Origin: Benzoatithermus sp963720725
Lineage (GTDB): Bacteria; Pseudomonadota; Alphaproteobacteria; Geminicoccales; Geminicoccaceae
Direction of reading: 5' to 3'
DNA length: 64,000 nt
NCBI GenBank assembly: GCA_963720725.1
Contig: CAVRGN010000003.1
Span: 1,550,001-1,614,000 of the forward strand
Part shown: positions 8,444-17,401 of the stretch, in pieces
Numbering within the stretch: position 1 is the first letter of the stretch
How the letters are laid out: each line of letters opens with the position of its first letter
Translations under genes and position numbers: made by a program
The notes under the pieces: generated by a model
Databases searched by the model: none
The model's input: only the letters and a program-made list of their open reading frames with translations
Told to the model about the DNA's origin: nothing

Positions 8444-9568
8444 ATGGCCGCGTCGGGTCCTTCCCTCCGCGATCGCTTCCTGGCCATCCGCGATCGGCTC
8501 GTGTCCAGCGACGCGTTCCGGCGCTGGGCGGCGGCGTTCCCGCTGACGCGCCCGATCGCGCGGCGCCGGGCGACGGCCCTGTTCGATCTCGGCGCCGGCT
8601 TCGTCTACGCCCAGATCCTGGGGGCCTGCGTCCGCCTGCGCCTGTTCGACCATCTGGCAGAGGGGCCGCGTACCGCCGCCGAGCTGGCGCCGCGGCTGGG
8701 CCTGGGGGCCGACGCCGCCGAGCGCCTGCTCGCCGCGGCCGTGCCGCTGGAGCTGGTGTCGCGGCGTAGTGGCGGGCGCTACGGCCTGGGCGCGCTCGGT
8801 GCCGCCGTCGTCGACAATCCCGGCGTGACCGCGATGATCGACCATCACGCCCTGCTTTATGGCGATCTCGCCGACCCGGTGGCGCTCCTGCGCGGCGAGG
8901 CCGGCGAGACCGAGCTCATGCGCTACTGGGCCTATGCCCGCGCCGCGCGGCCGGGGGACCTCGAACCGGCGCAGGTCGCGCGCTACAGCACGCTGATGGC
9001 CGCGTCGCAGCCGATGATCGCGGCCGAGATCCTGTCCGCCTACCCGCTCGCGCGCCATCGCTGTCTGCTCGACGTCGGCGGCGGGGAGGGCGCCTTCTTG
9101 AGTGCGGCTGCGGCCGCCGCGCCCTCGCTCCGCCTGATGCTGTTCGATCTGCCGCCGGTGGCCGAGCGGGCGCGCGCGCGCTTCGCCGCCAACGGCCTGG
9201 CCGACCGCGCCCAGGCGATCGGCGGCAGCTTCTTTGCCGATCCTCTGCCCGCCGGTGCCGACATCGTGTCGCTGGTCCGCGTGATCCACGACCATGACGA
9301 TGCCGCGGCCCTGGCGATCCTGCGTGCCGCCCGCCGCGCCCTGCCCCAGGACGGGACCCTGCTGCTGGCCGAGCCGATGGCCGCCACACCCGGGGCCGAA
9401 TCGATGGGGGACGCCTATTTCGGCTTCTACCTGCTCGCGATGGGCAGCGGGCGGCCGCGAACCGCGGACGAGCTCCGCCGCATGCTGGCCGACGCCGGAT
9501 TCACCGACTCGCGCCTGCTCGCGACCCGCACCCCGATGCTCACTCGCCTGATCCTGGCGCGATGCTGA
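8444..9568 (+). CDS. crtF: Hydroxyneurosporene O-methyltransferase
   Basis: CrtF methylates the 1-hydroxyl of acyclic carotenoids with S-adenosylmethionine, the final step type of spirilloxanthin formation. The N-terminal part contains the family block WAAAFPLTRPIARRRATALFDL. The SAM-binding motif is LLDVGGGEGAFLSAA near residue 210. The protein has 374 residues. The ATG at 8444 is preferred; a TTG at 8409 would add a few residues. Genes for crtI, B, C, D, E and F are all present and crtA is absent, which predicts spirilloxanthin-series rather than spheroidenone-series pigments. Confidence 0.95.
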   Translation: MAASGPSLRDRFLAIRDRLVSSDAFRRWAAAFPLTRPIARRRATALFDLGAGFVYAQILGACVRLRLFDHLAEGPRTAAELAPRLGLGADAAERLLAAAVPLELVSRRSGGRYGLGALGAAVVDNPGVTAMIDHHALLYGDLADPVALLRGEAGETELMRYWAYARAARPGDLEPAQVARYSTLMAASQPMIAAEILSAYPLARHRCLLDVGGGEGAFLSAAAAAAPSLRLMLFDLPPVAERARARFAANGLADRAQAIGGSFFADPLPAGADIVSLVRVIHDHDDAAALAILRAARRALPQDGTLLLAEPMAATPGAESMGDAYFGFYLLAMGSGRPRTADELRRMLADAGFTDSRLLATRTPMLTRLILARC

Positions 9569-9583
9569 ATTCGGGAGCAGCAC

Positions 9584-9627
9584 TGTGAGTCTACCTTGAC
9601 ATCACTAACAGTAAATGTAGCCTGACA
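9584..9627. promoter_or_regulatory. Tandem PpsR boxes, 8-bp spacer, before bchC
   Basis: A perfect TGT-N12-ACA lies at 9584-9601. A second box, AGT-N12-ACA, lies at 9610-9627. They are separated by exactly 8 bp. Two palindromes 8 bp apart before bchC is the arrangement described for cooperative CrtJ/PpsR binding in Rhodobacter. It should control the bchCXYZ-puf block from about 50 bp upstream of bchC. Confidence 0.8.
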
Positions 9628-9677
9628 CATATGGGAGGCCCGATGGCCTTGGGGGATCGAAGAGCGTGAACCGGGCG

Positions 9678-10613
9678 ATGAACACGTGGGCGGTGGTGCT
9701 GCAGGCACCGGAGCGCCTCGTGGTGAGCCGGCTCGATCTGACGCCGCCGGGTGACGCCGACGTGGTGGTCGACGTCGAATGGAGCGGCATCAGCACCGGC
9801 ACCGAGCGCCTGCTCTGGTCCGGCCGGATGCCATCCTTTCCCGGCATGGGCTATCCGCTGGTCCCCGGCTACGAATCGGTCGGCCGCATCGCCGCCGCCG
9901 GCACCGCTTCCGGCGCCCGCGTGGGCGACCGGGTGTTCGTGCCAGGTGCCCGGTGCTTCGGCGACGTGCGCGGCCTGTTCGGTGGTGCCGCCGCCCGCGT
10001 CGTGGTGCCCGGCGACAAGGTGGTGGCCGTCGACGACGCCATCGGCGAGCAGGCCGTGCTGCTGGCGCTGGCCGCCACCGCCCACCATGCGATTGCCGCC
10101 GGCACGACGCCGCCCGACCTCATCGTCGGGCACGGCGTCCTCGGCCGCCTTCTGGCGCGGATCGCGCTGCTGCGCGGCGGCGAGCCGGTGGTCTGGGAGC
10201 AGAACCCGCAGCGGCGGGACGGTGCCGAGGGCTACCGGGTGGTCAACCCGGCCGAGGATCTCCGCCGCGACTACCGCGCCATCTACGATGTGAGCGGCGA
10301 TCCCGGGCTGCTCGACACGCTGATCGCGAGGCTGGCGCCCGGCGGCGAGATCGTGCTCGCGGGCTTCTACAGCGAGCCTTTGAGCTTCGCCTTCGCTCCC
10401 GCCTTCATGCGCGAGGCGCGCCTGCGCGTGGCCGCGGAATGGAAGCATCCCGACCTCATCGCCGTGCGCGAGCTTGCCGCAGCCGGCCACCTGTCCCTCG
10501 CCGGCCTGATCACCCACCGGGCCGAGGCCCGGGAAGCGGACGCGGCCTACCGCACCGCCTTCGGCGATCCCGGCTGCCTCAAGATGATCCTCGATTGGAG
10601 AGCCTGCTCATGA
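9678..10613 (+). CDS. bchC: 3-hydroxyethyl bacteriochlorophyllide a dehydrogenase
   Basis: BchC oxidises the 3-hydroxyethyl group to acetyl late in bacteriochlorophyll a synthesis. It is a medium-chain dehydrogenase lacking the full zinc set. The blocks WSGISTGTERLLWSGRMP, PLVPGYESVG and the nucleotide-fold region LIVGHGVLGRLLARIA are visible. The protein has 311 residues from the ATG at 9678. A GTG at 9666 would add four residues. It is the first gene of the bchCXYZ-pufQBALMC block, sits behind the double PpsR box, and overlaps bchX as ATGA. Confidence 0.96.
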   Translation: MNTWAVVLQAPERLVVSRLDLTPPGDADVVVDVEWSGISTGTERLLWSGRMPSFPGMGYPLVPGYESVGRIAAAGTASGARVGDRVFVPGARCFGDVRGLFGGAAARVVVPGDKVVAVDDAIGEQAVLLALAATAHHAIAAGTTPPDLIVGHGVLGRLLARIALLRGGEPVVWEQNPQRRDGAEGYRVVNPAEDLRRDYRAIYDVSGDPGLLDTLIARLAPGGEIVLAGFYSEPLSFAFAPAFMREARLRVAAEWKHPDLIAVRELAAAGHLSLAGLITHRAEAREADAAYRTAFGDPGCLKMILDWRACS

Positions 10614-11632
10614 ACGCCCAGAGCGCCGGCACGACTCTCGCCAACTCCAAGCTCAGCGCCACCGACCGCCTGCGCGCCGAAGCCGCCATCGAGCCCGATC
10701 CCGTCTCGACCGAACCGCCGAAGAAAGAGACCCAGGTCATCGCCATCTATGGCAAGGGCGGCATCGGCAAGAGCTTCACCCTCGCCAACCTCAGCTACAT
10801 GATGGCGCAGCAGGGCAAGCGCGTGCTGCTGATCGGCTGCGACCCCAAGAGCGACACGACCTCGCTCCTGTTCGGCGGCCGCAGTTGCCCCACCATCATC
10901 GAGACCAGCTCGCGCAAGAAGCTGGCGGGCGAGAAGGTCGAGATCGGCGACGTCTGCTTCATCCGCGACGGCGTGTTCGCCATGGAGCTGGGCGGCCCCG
11001 AGGTCGGCCGCGGCTGCGGCGGGCGCGGCATCATCCACGGCTTCGAGCTGCTGGAGAAGCTGGGCTTCCACGACTGGGGCTTCGACTACGTCCTGCTCGA
11101 CTTCCTGGGCGACGTGGTCTGCGGCGGCTTCGGCCTGCCGATCGCGCGCGACATGTGTCAGAAGGTGATCGTGGTCGGCTCGAACGACCTGCAGTCCCTC
11201 TACGTCGCCAACAATGTCTGCTCGGCGGTCGACTATTTCCGCAAGATGGGCGGCAATGTCGGTGTCGCCGGCATGGTCATCAACAAGGACGACGGCACCG
11301 GCGAGGCGCAGGCCTTCGCCGAGACCGTGGGCATTCCGGTGCTGGCGGCGATCCCGGCCGACGAGGACATCCGCCGCAAGAGCGCCAACTACGAGATCAT
11401 CGGCATCCCCGGTGGCCGGTGGGCGCCGATGTTCGAGCAGCTGGCGACCCAGGTGGCCACCGCACCGCCGGTGCGCCCCAATCCGCTGACCCAGGACACG
11501 CTCCTGGGCCTGTTCAGCGGCGACTCGGTCGGCCGCAACGTCGTCCTGCAGTCCGCCACGCTGGCCGACATGTGCGGCACGACGATCGTCGAGAAGCCGT
11601 CGCTCGAGGTCATCTACGAGGGTGCCGCCTGA
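10610..11632 (+). CDS. bchX: Chlorophyllide reductase iron protein BchX
   Basis: BchX is the NifH-like ATPase that passes electrons to BchY-BchZ, reducing ring B of chlorophyllide a to the bacteriochlorin. The P-loop reads YGKGGIGKSFTLAN. The two 4Fe4S cysteines appear as GRGCGGRG and GDVVCGGFG. There is an N-terminal extension of about 40 residues before the P-loop, as usual for BchX. The length is 340 residues. It starts within the bchC stop codon and is followed 13 bases later by bchY. Confidence 0.97.
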   Translation: MNAQSAGTTLANSKLSATDRLRAEAAIEPDPVSTEPPKKETQVIAIYGKGGIGKSFTLANLSYMMAQQGKRVLLIGCDPKSDTTSLLFGGRSCPTIIETSSRKKLAGEKVEIGDVCFIRDGVFAMELGGPEVGRGCGGRGIIHGFELLEKLGFHDWGFDYVLLDFLGDVVCGGFGLPIARDMCQKVIVVGSNDLQSLYVANNVCSAVDYFRKMGGNVGVAGMVINKDDGTGEAQAFAETVGIPVLAAIPADEDIRRKSANYEIIGIPGGRWAPMFEQLATQVATAPPVRPNPLTQDTLLGLFSGDSVGRNVVLQSATLADMCGTTIVEKPSLEVIYEGAA

Positions 11633-11645
11633 GGCGGCGCGGGTC

Positions 11646-13172
11646 ATGGCCTACACCGTCCCACTCGTCAAGGAACGCCCGCCGGCAACGCCGGTCGCGG
11701 ACGCCCCGAGCTGCCATGGCGGCAAGGAGACCATGCTCGAGGCTGCCAAGGCCGCGGGCAAGAGCGAGATGCTGGAGAAGCTGGCGGCCGACTATCCCAA
11801 GGGCCCGCACGACCAGCCGCAGTCGATGTGCCCGGCCTTCGGCAGCCTGCGGGTCGGACTGCGGATGCGCCGCACGGCGACCATCCTCTCGGGCTCGGCC
11901 TGCTGCGTCTACGGCCTCACCTTCACCTCGCACTTCTACGGTGCCAGGCGGACCGTGGGCTACGTGCCGTTCAACTCCGAGACCCTGGTGACCGGGCAGC
12001 TGTTCGAGGACATCCGCAACGCGGTGTTCGATCTGGCCAAGCCCGACGACTACGACGCCGTGGTCATCATCAATCTCTGCGTGCCCACCGCGTCGGGCGT
12101 GCCGCTCGACCGGCTGCCGCGTGAGATCGAGGGCGTGCGCATCATCGGCATCGACGTGCCGGGCTTCGGTGTGCCGACCCATGCCGAGGCCAAGGACGTG
12201 CTGGCCGGCGCCATGCTCCGCTATGCCCGCCTCGAGGCCGAGCAGGGGCCCGTGCAGCGGCCGCGCCAGGCGCAGGGCGACGAGCCGCGGGTCACCCTGA
12301 TCGGCGAGCTGTTCCCCGCCGATCCCGTGGGCGTGGGCGCTCTGCTCAAGCCCATGGGCCTGGCGGTGGCACCGCAGGTGCCGTCGCGCGAGTGGCGCGA
12401 TCTCTACGCCGCGCTCGACTGCGTGACCGCCGCGGCCGTCCATCCCTTCTACACCGCCTCCGTGCGCGAGTTCCATGCCGCGGGCCGGCCGGTGGTCGGC
12501 TCGGGCCCGGTGGGCGTCGACGGCACGGCTGCTTGGCTGGAGGCCATCGGTAAGGCCGCCGGGGTGAGTGCGGAGAAGATCGACGCCGCCAAGGCCGCGG
12601 CCCTGCCCGCGATCCGCGCGGCCCTGGCCGCCAACCCGATCAAGGCTCGCGTCACCGTTTCCGGTTACGAGGGCTCCGAGCTGCTGGTCGCCCGGCTGCT
12701 GGTCGAGGCGGGTGCCGAGGTGCCCTATGTCGGCACCGCCTGCCCGCGCACCGAGTGGAGCGACCCGGACCGCGAGTGGCTCGCGGCGCGCGGCACGCAC
12801 ATCCAGTACCGCGCCTCGATCGAGCAGGACATCGCGGCGATGATCGACGCCAAGCCCGATCTGGCGCTCGGTACCACGCCGCTGGTCCAGAAGGCCAAGG
12901 AGCTGGGTACGCCGGCCATCTACTTCACCAACATGGTCTCCGCCCGCCCGCTGTTCGGGCCGGCCGGTGCGGCGGCGCTGAGCGCCATCGTCGCCGCCCA
13001 GACCCGGGGCCGCGAGCGGTTCGGCCGGATGGTCGAGTTCTTCGGGGGCGTGGGCAAGGGGGACGCTGCCGGCTATGGCTGGACCGGCGTCCCGCCCGAC
13101 CGCAGCGCTGCCAAGGAGCGCACCCGCAAGGCCCGGGTTCGGGTCGACCTCGCCGACGCGGTGGGGACCTAG
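11646..13172 (+). CDS. bchY: Chlorophyllide reductase subunit BchY
   Basis: BchY is the NifD-like catalytic subunit of chlorophyllide a oxidoreductase, acting with BchX and BchZ. Visible blocks include QSMCPAFGSLRVG, the cysteine-containing SGSACCVYGLTF and the NLCVPTASGVPL segment. The protein has about 508 residues from the ATG at 11646. An in-frame ATG at 11622 lies inside the end of bchX and is less likely. bchZ starts two bases after its stop. Confidence 0.97.
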   Translation: MAYTVPLVKERPPATPVADAPSCHGGKETMLEAAKAAGKSEMLEKLAADYPKGPHDQPQSMCPAFGSLRVGLRMRRTATILSGSACCVYGLTFTSHFYGARRTVGYVPFNSETLVTGQLFEDIRNAVFDLAKPDDYDAVVIINLCVPTASGVPLDRLPREIEGVRIIGIDVPGFGVPTHAEAKDVLAGAMLRYARLEAEQGPVQRPRQAQGDEPRVTLIGELFPADPVGVGALLKPMGLAVAPQVPSREWRDLYAALDCVTAAAVHPFYTASVREFHAAGRPVVGSGPVGVDGTAAWLEAIGKAAGVSAEKIDAAKAAALPAIRAALAANPIKARVTVSGYEGSELLVARLLVEAGAEVPYVGTACPRTEWSDPDREWLAARGTHIQYRASIEQDIAAMIDAKPDLALGTTPLVQKAKELGTPAIYFTNMVSARPLFGPAGAAALSAIVAAQTRGRERFGRMVEFFGGVGKGDAAGYGWTGVPPDRSAAKERTRKARVRVDLADAVGT

Positions 13173-13174
13173 CC

Positions 13175-14632
13175 ATGCTGGTCCTCGACCATGATCGCGC
13201 CGGCGGCTACTGGGGTGCCGTCTACGCCTTCACCGCGATCAAGGGCTTGCGGGTCGTGATCGACGGGCCGGTCGGGTGCGAGAACCTGCCGGTGACGGCG
13301 GTGCTGCACTATACCGACGCCCTGCCGCCGCACGAGCTGCCGGTGGTCGTCACCGGGCTGTCGGAAGACAATCTCTCGATGACCGGTACCGAGGGTGCGC
13401 TCAGGCGGGCGAGCGCCACCCAGGACCAGGATCTGCCGGCCGTAGTCGTCACCGGCAGCATCGCCGAGATGATCGGCGGCGGCGTGACGCCGGAGGGCTC
13501 GAACCTCCTGCGCTTCCTGCCGCGCACCATCGACGAGGACCAGTGGCAGAGCGCCGACCGCGCCATCAACTGGCTGTGGTCGGAGTTCGGCGCCAAGAAG
13601 GCGAAGTCGCGCAAGGTCCAGCCGCGGGCCGAGGGTGCCAAGCCCAAGGTCAACATCATCGGGCCGATCTACGGCACCTTCAACATGCCGTCCGACCTCG
13701 CCGAGATCCGTCGCCTGGTCGAGGGCATCGGCTGCGAGGTCAATCTCGTCTTCCCGCTCGGGTCCCATATCGAGGACGTGCCGAAGCTCGCGGACGCCGA
13801 GGTCAACATCTGCATGTACCGCGAGTTCGGCCGCAAGCTCTGCGAGGAGCTGGGCAAGCCCTACCTGCAGGCGCCGATCGGCCTGTTCGCCACCACCAAC
13901 TTCCTGCGCAAGCTCGGCGAGCTCGCCGGCATCGATCCCGAGCCGTTCATCGAGCGCGAGAAGCACAGCACGATCAAGCCGATCTGGGATCTCTGGCGCA
14001 GCGTCACCCAGGACTTCTTCGCCACCGCCTCCTTCGCGATCGTGGCTACCGACACCTACGTGCGCGGCATGCGGAATTTCCTCGAGGACGAGATGGGCGT
14101 GCCCTGCACGTTCGCGTTCAGCCGCAAGGCCGGGGTCAAGCCGGACAATGGCAAGGTGCGCGAAGCCATGAAGGCGAGCCCGCCACTGGTCCTGTTTGGC
14201 TCGTACAACGAGCGGATGTACGCGGCCGAGCAGGGGTGCCGCTGCATGTACATCCCGGCCTCGTTCCCGGGCGCCATCATCCGACGGGCCACCGGCACGC
14301 CGTTCATGGGCTATGCCGGCGCCACCTACATCGTGCAGGAATACTGCAACGCGCTGTTCGACGCGCTCTTCCACATCCTGCCCCTCGGCACCGAGCTCGA
14401 CCGGGTCGAGGCGACGCCGGGCAAGCTCGCCGCCGGACGGCCCTGGGACGCCGAGGCCCAGGAGCTGCTCGACGCCTTCGTCGAGAGCGAGCCGTTCCTG
14501 GTGCGGATCTCCGCCGCCAAGAAGCTCCGCGACCGGGCGGAGCGCGACGCGCTGCGCGCCGGCGAGGAGCGGGTGACCGCATCGCGTGTCGCGCAGACCC
14601 GCGACGCGCTCGTCGGGGGACGCGCCGCATGA
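13175..14632 (+). CDS. bchZ: Chlorophyllide reductase subunit BchZ
   Basis: BchZ is the NifK-like partner of BchY in the bacteriochlorin-forming reductase. The N-terminus contains GYWGAVYAFTAIKGLRV and the cluster cysteine in DGPVGCENLPVT. A typical NIIGPIYGTFNMPSDL block follows in the middle. The protein has 485 residues and a lysine/arginine-rich C-terminal helix. It overlaps pufQ as ATGA, coupling pigment synthesis to the puf genes. Confidence 0.97.
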   Translation: MLVLDHDRAGGYWGAVYAFTAIKGLRVVIDGPVGCENLPVTAVLHYTDALPPHELPVVVTGLSEDNLSMTGTEGALRRASATQDQDLPAVVVTGSIAEMIGGGVTPEGSNLLRFLPRTIDEDQWQSADRAINWLWSEFGAKKAKSRKVQPRAEGAKPKVNIIGPIYGTFNMPSDLAEIRRLVEGIGCEVNLVFPLGSHIEDVPKLADAEVNICMYREFGRKLCEELGKPYLQAPIGLFATTNFLRKLGELAGIDPEPFIEREKHSTIKPIWDLWRSVTQDFFATASFAIVATDTYVRGMRNFLEDEMGVPCTFAFSRKAGVKPDNGKVREAMKASPPLVLFGSYNERMYAAEQGCRCMYIPASFPGAIIRRATGTPFMGYAGATYIVQEYCNALFDALFHILPLGTELDRVEATPGKLAAGRPWDAEAQELLDAFVESEPFLVRISAAKKLRDRAERDALRAGEERVTASRVAQTRDALVGGRAA

Positions 14633-14907
14633 CCGTTCTCACGCTGCATCCGATGTCCGCCAGAAAGGAAGCTGTCCCGATGACCAGTTCGAGCAGTGCA
14701 TCGTCGCGGCCGCGCCGGGGCGAGGTGAGCGAGTTCCGCCTCATCTTCATGGTCAGCTTCGCGATCTTCCTGATGGTCGCGGTCATCGAGCGGGTCCTGC
14801 CCTCGAGCTGGCGGTCGCCCGCCCTCGGGCTGGACGGCGGCAAGTCGATTTTCGGCGAGGCCCGGGCGGCGGCGCACACCTTTGTGCCCTTCGCCTTCAT
14901 GGGCTGA
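14629..14907 (+). CDS. pufQ: PufQ
   Basis: PufQ is a small membrane protein between bchZ and pufBA that is thought to help deliver or regulate bacteriochlorophyll. The 92-residue protein has a serine/arginine-rich cytoplasmic N-terminus and one membrane helix (FRLIFMVSFAIFLMVAVIERVLP). The C-terminal GEARAAAHTFVPFAFMG block is typical of the family. The start at 14629 overlaps the bchZ stop. A second in-frame ATG at 14680 would give a shorter form and cannot be excluded. Confidence 0.9.
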   Translation: MTVLTLHPMSARKEAVPMTSSSSASSRPRRGEVSEFRLIFMVSFAIFLMVAVIERVLPSSWRSPALGLDGGKSIFGEARAAAHTFVPFAFMG

Positions 14908-15034
14908 GCGGTTCGCCTTTCGTCCGGCGGTGCCGGGCGGAGTCCGCGTCGCGGCGTGCCCCCGCCACGACGTTCCCCGCCGCGCGGGAAGTGCGCGGTA
15001 ACGGCCGTCAGGCCATCATGCGGAAGGTTGTGAC

Positions 15035-15256
15035 ATGGCTACTGGTACGGAGGACCGGGCCGAGACGCTGTCGGGGATGACAGCGTCTGAGGCTCGGGAA
15101 TTCCACCGTTTGTTCGTTACCAGCTTCATCGGCTTCGTCGTGGTGGCGCTGGTGGCACACGTACTGGCGTGGGCGTGGCGCCCTTGGCTGCCCGGCCCGG
15201 ACGGCTACAGCAGCCTCATGGACAGCGTGCACACGACGCTCTCCATGCTGGCCTAG
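15035..15256 (+). CDS. pufB: Light-harvesting 1 beta polypeptide
   Basis: This 73-residue protein is the beta apoprotein of the LH1 antenna. It has a polar N-terminus with SGMTASEAREFHRLFVTSF, a single membrane helix and the bacteriochlorophyll-ligating histidine in LVAHVLAWAWRPWLP. GGAAGG lies upstream of the ATG. pufA follows after 12 bases with a strong AGGAGG site. The C-terminal tail after WLPG is longer than in many LH1 beta chains (about 20 residues). Confidence 0.95.
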   Translation: MATGTEDRAETLSGMTASEAREFHRLFVTSFIGFVVVALVAHVLAWAWRPWLPGPDGYSSLMDSVHTTLSMLA

Positions 15257-15268
15257 GAGGACAAGAAC

Positions 15269-15454
15269 ATGTGGCGTATTTGGCTGCTCTACGATCCGCG
15301 TCGGACATTGGTGGCCTTGGCCATCTTCCTGTTCACGCTGGCCCTCGTGATCCACTTCATCCTGCTCAGCACCGATCGCTTCAACTGGCTGGACGGACCG
15401 CGTCCCGCGACGGTCGGCTCGGTGGAGCAGATCACGCACCTCCCGTTGGCCTGA
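15269..15454 (+). CDS. pufA: Light-harvesting 1 alpha polypeptide
   Basis: This 61-residue LH1 alpha apoprotein begins MWRIWLLYDPRRTLVAL, the standard alpha N-terminus. The pigment-ligating histidine is in LALVIHFILLSTDRFNWLDG. The AGGAGG ribosome site at 15256-15261 is the best in the puf block, consistent with the high expression needed for antenna proteins. A long hairpin follows before pufL. Confidence 0.96.
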   Translation: MWRIWLLYDPRRTLVALAIFLFTLALVIHFILLSTDRFNWLDGPRPATVGSVEQITHLPLA

Positions 15455-15483
15455 GGGCCGGCGCGAACGGCGGAACTCGCCAT

Positions 15484-15523
15484 GGCAGCGGACGGACGCC
15501 GGTTCCCGGCGCCGTTCGCTGCC
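15484..15523 (+). other. Strong mRNA hairpin between pufA and pufL
   Basis: GGCAGCG-GACGG-A-CGCCGG pairs across a TTC loop with CCGGCG-CCGTT-CGCTGCC, an almost perfect 18-bp stem. Hairpins at this position are known in Rhodobacter to stabilise the upstream pufBA message over pufLM, giving excess antenna. There is no U-tract, so a stability element is more likely than a terminator. Confidence 0.8.
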
Positions 15524-15538
15524 GAGAGTGCGGTGACC

Positions 15539-15559
15539 GGAGCGCCTCGAGAACGCTCC
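15539..15559 (+). other. Second small hairpin before pufL
   Basis: GGAGCG pairs with CGCTCC across a 9-base loop, ending 19 bases before the pufL start. It may add to the decay barrier formed by the larger hairpin just upstream. No T-run follows it. Confidence 0.4.
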
Positions 15560-15578
15560 ACGACCGGGATGCCTGACG

Positions 15579-16403
15579 ATGTCCATGCTCAGTTTTGAAC
15601 CAAAATACCGCGTACGCGGTGGTACCCTGCTCGGAGGGGATCTGTTCGACTTCTGGGTGGGGCCGTTCTATGTCGGCTTCTTCGGGGTCACGACGATCTT
15701 CTTCGCGCTCGTCGGTACGTTGCTGATCGTCTACGGGGCCGCGATCGGCCCGACCTGGAACTTGTGGCAGATCAGTATCGCCCCGCCCGATCTGAAATAC
15801 GGTCTGGGATTTGCGCCGCTCAGGGAAGGCGGCCTCTGGCAGGTCATCACGATCTGCGCGATCGGCGCCTTCTCATCGTGGGCGCTGCGCGAGGTCGAGA
15901 TCTGCAACAAGCTGGGCATGGGCTATCACGTGCCCTTCGCCTTCGCCGTCGCGATCTTCGCCTACGTCTCGCTGGTCGTGATCCGGCCGGTGCTGATGGG
16001 CGCCTGGGGGCACGGCTTCCCCTACGGCATCATCAGCCACTTGGACTGGGTCTCGAACACCGGCTACCAGTATCTGCACTTTCACTACAATCCGGCGCAC
16101 ATGATTGCCGTGTCGTTCTTCTTCACCACGACATTGGCGCTGGCGCTGCATGGTGCTCTGGTGCTCTCGGCGGTCAACCCGCCCAAGGGCGAGGTGGTCA
16201 AGACCTCGGAGCACGAGAACACCTTCTTCCGCGATACCATCGGCTACTCGGTCGGCACCCTCGGCATCCATCGGCTCGGGCTGTTTCTGGCCCTCTCCGC
16301 CGGGTTCTGGAGCGCGGTCTGCATCATCATCAGCGGACCGTTCTGGACCCGTGGCTGGCCGGAATGGTGGACCTGGTGGCTCGACCTGCCGATCTGGAGC
16401 TAG
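15579..16403 (+). CDS. pufL: Reaction centre L subunit
   Basis: PufL is one of the two core pigment-binding subunits of the type-2 reaction centre. It starts MSMLSFEPKYRVRGGTL and spans five membrane helices over 274 residues, the usual length. The histidine-rich segment ISHLDWVSNTGYQYLHFHYNP carries bacteriochlorophyll ligands. Later histidines (ALALHGAL and GIHRLGL) match the non-heme iron ligands. pufM follows after 16 bases. No defect is seen. Confidence 0.98.
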   Translation: MSMLSFEPKYRVRGGTLLGGDLFDFWVGPFYVGFFGVTTIFFALVGTLLIVYGAAIGPTWNLWQISIAPPDLKYGLGFAPLREGGLWQVITICAIGAFSSWALREVEICNKLGMGYHVPFAFAVAIFAYVSLVVIRPVLMGAWGHGFPYGIISHLDWVSNTGYQYLHFHYNPAHMIAVSFFFTTTLALALHGALVLSAVNPPKGEVVKTSEHENTFFRDTIGYSVGTLGIHRLGLFLALSAGFWSAVCIIISGPFWTRGWPEWWTWWLDLPIWS

Positions 16404-16419
16404 GGAAAGGCACGCCCCA

Positions 16420-17401
16420 ATGGCCGAATACCAGAACATCTTCACCCAGGTGCAGATCCGGGCCCCATCCTACCCCGGGGTAGCGGTGGCGCCGGAGACC
16501 TTCACCCGCGTCAATCGCGGTGGCTTCTCCTACTGGCTGGGCAAGATCGGCGACGCTCAGATCGGGCCCCTCTACCTGGGCACGCTCGGGGTCGCCTCGC
16601 TGATCTGCGGCTTCATCGCCATCGAGATCATCGGGCTCAACATGTGGGCCTCGGTGAACTGGGATCCGATCCAGTTCGTCCGCCAGCTGCCGTGGCTGGC
16701 ACTCGAGCCGCCGCCGCCGTCGGTCGGCCTGAGCATCATGCCGCCGCTGTACGAGGGTGGCTGGTGGCTGATGGCCGGGTTCTTCCTGACCTCCTCGATC
16801 CTGCTGTGGTGGGCGCGCATCTATCTCCGCGCGCGCGCAGCTCGGCATGGGCACCCATGTCGCCTGGGCGTTCGCCTCGGCGATCTGGCTCTACCTGGTT
16901 CTGGGCTTCATCCGCCCGATCCTCATGGGCAGCTGGAGCGAGGCGGTGCCGTTCGGCATCTTCCCCCACCTCGACTGGACCGCGGCATTCTCGATCCGCT
17001 ACGGCAATCTGTTCTACAACCCGTTCCACATGCTCTCGATCGTCTTCCTCTACGGGTCGACCCTGCTGTTCGCGATGCATGGTGCCACCGTGCTGGCGAC
17101 CACCCGGTTCGGCGCCGATCGTGAGGTCGAGCAGATCCTGGATCGCGGCACCGCCTTCGAGCGCGGTGCCCTGTTCTGGCGCTGGACCATGGGCTTCAAC
17201 GCCACGGCGGAGTCGATCCATCGCTGGGCCTGGTGGTTCGCGGTCCTGACCACGCTCACGGGCGGCATCGGGATCCTGCTCACCGGCACCGTGGTGGACA
17301 ACTGGTACCTCTGGGCGGTCAAGCACGGGGTGGCACCTTCCTATCCCGAGCTCGTTCCCCACCTGCCGGATCCGGCCACGCTCACTGGAGCGCCGCAATG
17401 A
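16420..17401 (+). CDS. pufM: Reaction centre M subunit, one-base frameshift
   Basis: PufM pairs with PufL in the reaction centre. The first part (MAEYQNIFTQVQIRAP... to WWARIYLRAR) and the second part (QLGMGTHVAWAFASAIW... to the end) are in different frames. They join within a GCGCGCGCGC run at 16829-16838 that appears to hold one extra base. The total of 982 bases equals 327 codons plus one, exactly as expected for a normal M subunit with a single insertion. The second part retains the FNPFHML-type histidine region as YNPFHML and the later histidine pairs. Given the repeat context, a base-calling error is the likely cause. Confidence 0.95.
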
